From: Alphaproteobacteria bacterium UBA2723 | GTDB lineage: Bacteria > Pseudomonadota > Alphaproteobacteria > RF32 > CAG-239 | Direction of reading: 5' to 3' | Assembly: GCA_002353835.1 (NCBI GenBank) | Contig: DEKL01000015.1 | Span: 1-7,551, forward strand | Length of the DNA stretch: 7,551 bases | Part shown: piece by piece, positions 1 through 3,986 of the stretch | How positions within the stretch are numbered: the first letter of the stretch is position 1 | Layout of the letters: every line of letters starts with the position of its first letter | Notes under the pieces: model-generated | Told to the model about the DNA's origin: nothing | The model's database searches: none | The model's input: the letters and a program-made list of their open reading frames with translations, nothing else | Position numbers and translations under genes: made by a program

Positions 1-146
1 CCGAGAGCTATAGCAGTTGTTAGTTTGTAAAACAAACGTTACAACTGGCTTGTCCGAAGTGAAGTTAGCGCGCGCAATTAAGCGCACGCTTACGTAACAA
101 GTGAGGGGTTAAAATGTATCCTTATAAACAATATTGAAAATGCCTG
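1..146. other. Gene-free stretch with two strong inverted repeats and a mini-ORF
   Basis: No recognisable gene. Two hairpins can be drawn. The first spans 14-47, with a perfect GTTTGT/ACAAAC inner stem (23-28 and 32-37, three-base loop) and a GTTGT/ACAAC outer stem (16-20 and 41-45). The second pairs 67-75 with 82-90 (eight of nine positions) around an AATTAA loop. They are followed by GAGGGG (103-108) and an ATG at 114 opening a seven-codon frame (MYPYKQY, stop at 135-137). The AGGGGTT context resembles the ribosome binding sites of the dehydrogenase and gmk genes in this window. It could be a structured 5' leader, or the remnant of a gene cut short by the repeat array that begins near 147. 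Confidence 0.35.
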
Positions 147-157
147 ACCTCGCTCGT

Positions 158-205
158 TGCACTCGCTCAGGACATGACGTTTAAATGGTTCGGAGGGGTG
201 ACGAA
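158..205 (+). repeat. Repeat C copy 1, containing the CGGAGGGGTGACG module
   Basis: This 48-bp segment matches 1805-1852 with three mismatches. It ends in the module CGGAGGGGTGACG (191-203), which recurs at 1613-1625 (one mismatch), 1838-1850 and 3421-3433. Bases 191-287 also match 1613-1709 with only two differences, so this is a mosaic of shared repeat blocks rather than one simple duplication. Confidence 0.8.
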
Positions 206-227
206 AAAAGTGTATGTTTGCGCCGTG

Positions 228-326
228 CGTCACCCTGAACTTGTTTCAGGGTCTCATGAGATGCTGAATATGAAGAGAGATGCTGAATACGAAGTGCAGC
301 GAAGCTCCAACGAGTTCAGCATGACG
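228..326. repeat. Palindromic repeat A copy 1 (long form)
   Basis: The element begins CGTCACCCTGAAC and ends GTTCAGCATGACG. It contains a perfect hairpin CCCTGAA/TTCAGGG (233-239 and 245-251) and ATGCTGAA arms at 261-268 and 280-287 that can pair with TTCAGCAT at 315-322. Read in the plus frame it encodes the peptide RHPELVSGSHEMLN, a string familiar from interspersed palindromic elements that create spurious ORFs in many bacteria (from memory, not searched). It is 22 bp longer than copy 2 at 1650-1726, the extra bases lying just before the final arm. The 80-codon frame 174-416 that runs through it lacks a ribosome binding site and is not called as a gene. Confidence 0.8.
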
Positions 327-375
327 CTGTGGGGTGACAACGGCTCTTTTAAAGTCCATTTGTTTAAAAAAACGA

Positions 376-397
376 GTCAAAAGCGCGTTATTTTGAC
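376..397. promoter_or_regulatory. Conserved inverted repeat upstream of the first OMP promoter (possible operator)
   Basis: GTCAAAA (376-382) and TTTTGAC (391-397) form a perfect 7-bp inverted repeat with an 8-bp spacer, centred about 30 bp upstream of the -35 box. The second cassette keeps the inner GTCAAA/TTTGAC pair at 1886-1891 and 1902-1907, although the spacer differs. This is where an activator might bind, but no regulator is identified. Confidence 0.35.
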
Positions 398-416
398 AGA
401 ATCAACAAAAAAGTAG

Positions 417-445
417 TTGAAAAATAAATTCAATAATGCTATATT
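417..445 (+). promoter_or_regulatory. Sigma70-type promoter of the first OMP gene
   Basis: TTGAAA (417-422) and TATATT (440-445) are separated by exactly 17 bp. The same boxes and spacing recur at 1927-1955 ahead of the second OMP gene, within a block of roughly 120 bp (342-462 versus 1853-1972) that is nearly identical between cassettes. Transcription would start near 452, leaving a leader of about 200 bases before the ATG at 659. The leader (446-658) holds no supported gene. It shares GTTTAGTCCG with the second leader. Confidence 0.65.
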
Positions 446-658
446 AATGATGAAAAGTTATACATTTGTGCGTGAATTATCATGAATCGTTTAGTCCGAG
501 TTTTTGGGCTTGCTACGTTCTGATACGTTCATAATCTTTGTATGATTTAGAGGATAATGGTAAATGTCTTTATGGCTAATACATTTCCTCGGCGCAGACA
601 ATCATGATTGCTTGCGCTTTTGACGAATTCACATGTCAAACTTTTAAAATACAAAAAA

Positions 659-1405
659 ATGAACGCAAAAAAGATGATGATTGCTTGCGTAGCAATCTTC
701 GCATTGAGCCTCAGTGCCAATGCACAGAATGAGAACAAGTCCGTAAAGAGTGTGGTAAAGGTGAACGACAGCACGTATGTGCGTGTCTATACCGACGGAA
801 CCAGCAAGACCTTTGTCAAGAAGCGCCTCTCCGAAGTCAGCTTTGACGACAAGAAGGCATTCCTCAAGGGGGAGAAAGAGATTGTGAGCTTGAGAGAAGA
901 AGAGCTCAATGGCAAAAAAACAAGCCATATAAATTTCTTCCTCGGTGCAGAAGGCATGCTCTACAACAGCTCTATCGCTCCTATGTTCCGTCTCGGTGCC
1001 GAGTATGAAACACCTTGGTTCATCGTGTCTCCTCACTTCGCTGCTGGCACGGCGAAGTTGGCTGACAATGCAACAGTGGGCGCTGGTGACACCTATTGGC
1101 GGTTAGGTCTTGGTGGTTCGGCAACAGCCAAGCTGCTGTGCGACCGCAATCACGGCTCTTTCCTCGGTATCTACGGATTATTCGAGTACGTCTGGAACAA
1201 GACGGACTCGGAGAGCGCCGAGGACCACTCCTCAAACAGTGTGAGCAAATTTGCCTTCGGTATTGAGGGCAGATACATGTTCAACACCCACTGGGGGGTT
1301 GGTCTTAACATAGGAATGGGTAATGAGGGGTCGTTCGGTCATAACGACCATCGCACCAATACCCTTCACCCGGTATTCGGAGCCAAATTGGTGTACAACC
1401 TCTAG
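659..1405 (+). CDS. Exported outer-membrane beta-barrel protein, cassette 1
   Basis: The gene encodes 248 residues. Residues 1-22 form a Sec signal peptide (charged NAKK, hydrophobic core, cleavage after ANA before QNEN). Residues 23-88 are a charged, Lys/Glu-rich region. From about residue 89 to the end there are roughly eight amphipathic strands rich in Gly and aromatics (HINFFLGAEGMLY, MFRLGAEYE, YWRLGLGG, FAFGIEGRYMF, WGVGLNIGMG, VFGAKLVYNL), as in small eight-stranded outer-membrane barrels. No specific family is recognised and the function is unknown. An in-frame TTG at 608 could extend the protein by 17 residues, but ATG 659 starts directly at the signal peptide. No Shine-Dalgarno site is visible; the upstream sequence is A-rich, as in Bacteroidota. 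C/G-ending codons are more frequent than in rpsA or gmk, suggesting transfer. It stands alone between its own promoter and terminator. Confidence 0.82.
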   Translation: MNAKKMMIACVAIFALSLSANAQNENKSVKSVVKVNDSTYVRVYTDGTSKTFVKKRLSEVSFDDKKAFLKGEKEIVSLREEELNGKKTSHINFFLGAEGMLYNSSIAPMFRLGAEYETPWFIVSPHFAAGTAKLADNATVGAGDTYWRLGLGGSATAKLLCDRNHGSFLGIYGLFEYVWNKTDSESAEDHSSNSVSKFAFGIEGRYMFNTHWGVGLNIGMGNEGSFGHNDHRTNTLHPVFGAKLVYNL

Positions 1406-1430
1406 CGAGAGGACGGACTAAGCAAAAGAC

Positions 1431-1465
1431 AGGTAGTTGGAGGGTTTCCTCCTCTACCTTTTTTT
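1431..1465 (+). terminator. Rho-independent terminator of the first OMP gene
   Basis: Outer stem GGTAG/CTACC (1432-1436 and 1454-1458), inner stem GGAGG/CCTCC (1439-1443 and 1448-1452), a GTTT loop and seven T residues (1459-1465). It starts 25 bases after the stop codon. The second cassette has the same outer stem with a different but still complementary inner stem, which supports a real folded structure. Confidence 0.9.
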
Positions 1466-1470
1466 GTGCC

Positions 1471-1625
1471 TTTTTGCGACTCGGGGAATGACGGTCTAAA
1501 GGGAGTGTATTTTTCCTGTCATGCCTTTTTGCCGATAGGCAAAATCAGGGCATCTCCGTGACAATGATATGGCTTTATTATTTTCATGGAGACCCCTTGA
1601 CCTTGCTACGCTCGGAGGGGTAACG
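1471..1625. repeat. Downstream 155-bp non-coding block, copy 1 (contains a long hairpin)
   Basis: Matches 3279-3433 without gaps at an offset of 1808, with about nine mismatches (roughly 94% identity). It contains a long imperfect hairpin at 1517-1563: TGTCATGCC pairs with GGCAT and TGACA on the far side, and TTTTGCC-GATA-GGCAAAA forms the tip. It ends with the CGGAGGGGTAACG module. No ORF is shared between the two copies. It could be a palindromic repeat, a small RNA or a recombination site. Confidence 0.85.
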
Positions 1626-1649
1626 AAAAAAGTGTATGTTTGCGCCGTG

Positions 1650-1726
1650 CGTCACCCTGAACTTGTTTCAGGGTCTCATGAGATGCTAAATATGAAGAGA
1701 GATGCTGAAACGAGTTCAGCATGACG
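1650..1726. repeat. Palindromic repeat A copy 2 (short form)
   Basis: This has the same boundaries as 228-326 (CGTCACCCTGAAC to TTCAGCATGACG) but lacks 22 central bases. The CCCTGAA/TTCAGGG hairpin and the final ATGCTGAA/TTCAGCAT arms are intact, while the first ATGCTGAA arm has become ATGCTAAA. It follows a CGGAGGGGTAACG module, like copy 1. The minus-strand frame through it (1606-1809) reads as repeat-derived peptide and is not called as a gene. Confidence 0.8.
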
Positions 1727-1757
1727 CGGTGGGGGTTCAGTATGGCGAATAAAGAAA

Positions 1758-1792
1758 GGGATTGCCACGTCGCTTTGCTCCTCGCAATGACG
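1758..1792 (-). repeat. Half copy of palindromic repeat B, inverted
   Basis: GGGATTGCCACGTCG...CTCGCAATGACG corresponds to the reverse complement of the left half of the full element at 3188-3262. Only one half is present, ending at CAATGACG. The rest of the gap 1406-2094 consists of the terminator, other repeats and the promoter block. No gene is seen in it. Confidence 0.7.
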
Positions 1793-1804
1793 AGTTTAAA
1801 TGGC

Positions 1805-1852
1805 TGCACTCACTCAGGGCATGACGTTTAAATGATTCGGAGGGGTGACGAA
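1805..1852 (+). repeat. Repeat C copy 2
   Basis: Matches 158-205 with three mismatches and ends in CGGAGGGGTGACGAA. Here it abuts the promoter block (GGCTCTTT from 1853) directly, whereas in cassette 1 about 136 bp including repeat A lie between them. Confidence 0.75.
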
Positions 1853-1885
1853 GGCTCTTTAAAGTCCATTTGTTTAAAAAAGTGA

Positions 1886-1907
1886 GTCAAATCCTTGTTA
1901 TTTTGAC
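1886..1907. promoter_or_regulatory. Conserved inverted repeat upstream of the second OMP promoter
   Basis: GTCAAA (1886-1891) and TTTGAC (1902-1907) are the counterpart of the perfect 7-bp pair at 376-397. The arms are kept while the spacer has changed, and the distance to the -35 box is the same in both cassettes. Confidence 0.35.
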
Positions 1908-1926
1908 AGAATCAACAAAAAAGTAG

Positions 1927-1955
1927 TTGAAAAATAAATTCAATAATGGTATATT
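1927..1955 (+). promoter_or_regulatory. Sigma70-type promoter of the second OMP gene
   Basis: TTGAAA (1927-1932), 17 bp, TATATT (1950-1955), identical in boxes and spacing to the first cassette. The predicted start near 1962 leaves a leader of about 130 bases. The leader diverges from the first but keeps GAATTAT and GTTTAGTCCG. Confidence 0.65.
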
Positions 1956-2094
1956 AATAATGACAAGTTATAGATATCTCTAAGAATTATGAAAGTTTAG
2001 TCCGTTTGTATGGGGTTCGGCTTTACATTCTGTGTGGAGATTCTTGTCATTGAGATGAATTAACATTTATATTAATCATTAAATAACAAGGATT

Positions 2095-3105
2095 ATGTTT
2101 GCAAACATGAAAAAAATCCACGCCCTCGTGGCAGTGGTTGCATTTGGTGTCATGAATGCCAATGCACAGAATGAGATTGTGGTAAATTCAGAGGCAGATG
2201 CCATCAAGGCACTGCAAGCTGATACCACAAAGGCCGCCTTCTTGCCTACAAATGAGGTCACTATTTCAACAAGTGATGTTGTTGTTGGAAAAAAAGATGG
2301 AAAGGATGTAGTGGCTCATCCTGGAGACACAATCAAGTTTTTGGGATACAGCTACAGCTACCGTGGTGGGAATATCATCAAGAGTCCGCGCAAGAAGGTA
2401 GCTTACCAGACCATCACCCAGGTAGTTAAAGACGAGGCTCTGAAGGCCAAGTTGGACACTGTAGAGGTTAATACTCAGACAGCTGCTGCGTTGGTTAACG
2501 ACCAGCAGGATCTCATTTGGTATGAGACCTCTTATGGTCATCGTATCCCTAGCTCGGCAGTGAAGGAGAATGGCTTGTACTTTAGCCTCGGTGGCAACTA
2601 TCAGGCTTTGCAGGGCGCCAACGCGTTTGGTGCTCAACTGGGTGTCGGCTATCGCTTCGACTGTCCCCTCTGGGCCGAGGGTAGCTTTGGTTTTACTCGC
2701 AATGTCTTTTATAAGAATAGCGAGAGAGCCGGTGAGGATTATAATGCGTGGTATGCGCAACTCATCGGCGGAGCCAAATTCGACTTCGGCCGCAGAAGAA
2801 ACTGGTCAGTCCTCGGTTACGGAGGCTGGAGATACACATGGCAGAGCACGCAGACACGTGAAATGGTTGACCAGTATGGCAACCGCACGTTTATGCAGAG
2901 TTCCGGTAAGGTGGGTGCTCCGGTATGGGGTCTTGGATTCAGCTACCGTATCTCGGACACAGGTCTGAGGTTCTACCTCGGCTACACTGGCTCTGTTAAG
3001 GAATCTGTGCAGCAAAATGAGGAGAACCTGAATAAGGTCGCCCACGGTGCAGAAGTCAAAGTGGAGGTACCACTGAACGTCTTCAAGAACATGAAGACGA
3101 AGTAG
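2095..3105 (+). CDS. Exported outer-membrane beta-barrel protein, cassette 2
   Basis: The gene encodes 336 residues from ATG 2095, or 332 from ATG 2107, where the signal peptide MKKIHALVAVVAFGVMNANA starts cleanly. AAGGA at 2088-2092 is too close to the first ATG and rather far from the second, so the start is not settled. Cleavage is expected between ANA and QNE. About 140 residues follow that are Asp/Lys/Thr-rich with no recognised domain. From about residue 156 (MKK numbering) eight alternating Gly/aromatic strands can be picked out (GLYFSLGGNYQAL, FGAQLGVGYRF, WAEGSFGFTRNVF, YAQLIGGAKFDF, SVLGYGGWRYTW, VWGLGFSYRI, LRFYLGYTGSV, AEVKVEVPLNVF), so a small outer-membrane barrel with an N-terminal periplasmic or surface region is likely. 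The mature part has no obvious similarity to the first OMP, although promoter, signal junction and terminator match. The function is unknown. Confidence 0.82.
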   Translation: MFANMKKIHALVAVVAFGVMNANAQNEIVVNSEADAIKALQADTTKAAFLPTNEVTISTSDVVVGKKDGKDVVAHPGDTIKFLGYSYSYRGGNIIKSPRKKVAYQTITQVVKDEALKAKLDTVEVNTQTAAALVNDQQDLIWYETSYGHRIPSSAVKENGLYFSLGGNYQALQGANAFGAQLGVGYRFDCPLWAEGSFGFTRNVFYKNSERAGEDYNAWYAQLIGGAKFDFGRRRNWSVLGYGGWRYTWQSTQTREMVDQYGNRTFMQSSGKVGAPVWGLGFSYRISDTGLRFYLGYTGSVKESVQQNEENLNKVAHGAEVKVEVPLNVFKNMKTK

Positions 3106-3137
3106 CACGAGGCGCGGCACGGACTAGGCAAAAAGAC

Positions 3138-3173
3138 AGGTAGTAGGGATTCATATCCCCGCTACCTTTTTTT
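3138..3173 (+). terminator. Rho-independent terminator of the second OMP gene
   Basis: Outer stem GGTAG/CTACC (3139-3143 and 3162-3166), inner stem GGGAT/ATCCC (3146-3150 and 3155-3159), a TCAT loop and seven T residues. The preceding CGGACTA...GCAAAA..GACA matches the 3' UTR of the first gene. Confidence 0.9.
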
Positions 3174-3187
3174 GTGCCTTTTTTATC

Positions 3188-3262
3188 CGTCATTGCGAGG
3201 AGCGTTAGTGACGTGGCAATCTCCTTACTGCATGAGATTGCTTCACTTCGTTCGCAATGACG
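3188..3262. repeat. Full-length palindromic repeat B
   Basis: This 75-bp element has perfect 11-bp terminal inverted repeats (CGTCATTGCGA at 3188-3198 and TCGCAATGACG at 3252-3262) and a perfect internal stem GCAATCTC/GAGATTGC (3216-3223 and 3234-3241). The whole element can fold on itself. It sits immediately after the terminator of cassette 2 and is absent at the matching place after cassette 1, so it looks like an insertion. The plus-strand frame 3172-3369 across it (SLRGALVTWQSP) is repeat-derived. Similar elements are widespread in bacteria (from memory). Confidence 0.85.
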
Positions 3263-3278
3263 TAAAATATGAGAGTGC

Positions 3279-3433
3279 TTTTTGCGACTCGGGGAATGAC
3301 GGTCTAAAGGGAGTGTATTCTTCTTGTCATGCCTTTTTGCCGATAGGCAAAATCAAGGCATCTCCGTGACAATGATAGGGCTTTATTATTCTCATGGAGC
3401 CCCCTTGACCTCGCTATGCTCGGAGGGGTGACG
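3279..3433. repeat. Downstream 155-bp non-coding block, copy 2
   Basis: The counterpart of 1471-1625. The long hairpin is kept at 3325-3371, with TTTTGCC-GATA-GGCAAAA at the tip. It ends in CGGAGGGGTGACG. Beyond this point the two copies diverge: copy 1 continues into repeat A, copy 2 into a degenerate repeat B. Confidence 0.85.
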
Positions 3434-3440
3434 GATAAAG

Positions 3441-3475
3441 GAATTGCCATAAGGCTTATGCTTTTCGCGATGACG
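3441..3475 (-). repeat. Degenerate half copy of repeat B
   Basis: GAATTGCCATAAGG...TTCGCGATGACG resembles the inverted half element at 1758-1792 with several substitutions. The remaining bases to about 3545 hold decayed ATGACGG/ATGGTTTC fragments and no gene. Confidence 0.5.
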
Positions 3476-3547
3476 GTTATATGGTTTCACTTCTTGAAAT
3501 GATGGTTAAATGGTTTCGCTTACGCTTGAAGGGGGTTAGCCTTGCTC

Positions 3548-3577
3548 TTGAAAGTGCCTTAATCATAATTATATATC
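3548..3577 (+). promoter_or_regulatory. Possible promoter of the small exported protein gene
   Basis: TTGAAA (3548-3553) and TATATC (3572-3577) are 18 bp apart in a very AT-rich stretch. Transcription from here would give a short leader of about 20 bases ending in the strong ribosome binding site. Shifted -10 readings are equally possible. Confidence 0.4.
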
Positions 3578-3591
3578 TCCTGTAATTTTAA

Positions 3592-3600
3592 TAAGGAGGT
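3592..3600 (+). promoter_or_regulatory. Very strong ribosome binding site
   Basis: TAAGGAGGT is a perfect match to the 16S rRNA anti-Shine-Dalgarno sequence, four bases before ATG 3605. It fixes the start codon and suggests the small protein is made in quantity. It contrasts with the missing sites before the first OMP gene and rpsA. Confidence 0.85.
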
Positions 3601-3604
3601 AAAA

Positions 3605-3880
3605 ATGAGTAGATTTCTTTTAGGTTGTTTGGCATTGGGCGCTTTGGCAATGATGATAGGACAGGCTGTCGCTGATGCAAATAATGCCGCTAATAATCCC
3701 GCTGATAATAACGGTGTCTTGATTATTGAAACATATACTGCATCTTCAACCACACCGGATAATATGCAACCGCTTCCGGGCGACCCCGGTGTTGAAGTTG
3801 CCCCAATCCCTAACGACTCCTCTATGGCTCAGCCGATAATGGTGGAAGAAGAGGGGAGTATGACGATTTCAAATGACTAG
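3605..3880 (+). CDS. Small secreted acidic low-complexity protein, unknown function
   Basis: The gene encodes 91 residues. Residues 1-23 are a Sec signal peptide (MSRF, a long hydrophobic stretch, cleavage after AVA before DANN). Cys8 lies too close to the N terminus for a usual lipobox, so a lipoprotein is unlikely. The mature part is about 68 residues, without Cys, rich in Asn, Ala, Pro, Asp, Glu, Ser and Thr (NNAANNPADNN, PLPGDPGVEV, VEEEGS). It is acidic and probably disordered, in the periplasm or outside. No family is recognised. The reading is supported by the perfect ribosome binding site, a plausible promoter, and a shared bidirectional terminator with rpsA downstream. Its base composition fits the right half of the window rather than the OMP cassettes. 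Confidence 0.75.
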   Translation: MSRFLLGCLALGALAMMIGQAVADANNAANNPADNNGVLIIETYTASSTTPDNMQPLPGDPGVEVAPIPNDSSMAQPIMVEEEGSMTISND

Positions 3881-3930
3881 TATTTGTTACCGTCACCCCC
3901 GACATATAAACTTTTACAATAATACTATAA

Positions 3931-3965
3931 AAAACTCCCTGTACCGATTAGCACAGGGAGTTTTT
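3931..3965. terminator. Bidirectional terminator between the small exported gene and rpsA
   Basis: A perfect CTCCCTGT/ACAGGGAG stem (3935-3942 and 3953-3960) with a 10-base loop, flanked by an A run on the left and a T run on the right. It can therefore stop transcription from both strands. It lies 50 bases after the plus-strand stop and just beyond the rpsA stop on the minus strand. Confidence 0.92.
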
Positions 3966-3986
3966 AAGATGTTTTAGGAATAAAAA

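Noticed and set aside
174..416. 80-codon plus-strand ORF (RHPELVSGSHEMLN...)
   Set aside because: It is the translation of repeat A plus the promoter block, has no ribosome binding site, and would end inside the -35 region of the OMP promoter.
461..468. TACATTTG, matching the Bacteroidota -7 promoter consensus TAnnTTTG
   Set aside because: No -33 box at the right distance, and the second cassette has TAGATATC at the same place, whereas the sigma70-type boxes are kept in both.
447..485. Possible leader peptide MMKSYTFVRELS after the first OMP promoter
   Set aside because: The start codons lie at or before the predicted transcription start, and the second cassette has a different short frame there, so it is not conserved.
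557..607. 16-codon frame MVNVFMANTFPRRRQS in the first OMP leader with AGAGG nearby
   Set aside because: The spacing to the ATG is too short, and nothing comparable is seen in the second leader.
1606..1809. 67-codon minus-strand ORF (MLNSFQHLSS...LKQVQGDA)
   Set aside because: It runs entirely through palindromic repeats A and B, and its peptide strings are repeat-derived.
2266..2760. Long minus-strand ORF opposite the second OMP gene, and the other overlapping frames in OMP and rpsA genes
   Set aside because: These are antisense or shifted shadows of the genes. The plus-strand OMP has a signal peptide, a promoter, a terminator and barrel strands, and rpsA has six recognisable domains.
3172..3369. 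65-codon plus-strand ORF
   Set aside because: It starts in the terminator T-run region and translates repeat B and the 155-bp block. No ribosome binding site.
158..3475. CRISPR array or tRNA/rRNA genes among the repeats
   Set aside because: The repeats are irregularly spaced palindromes in both orientations with no unit-length spacers. No cloverleaf or rRNA-like sequence was seen.
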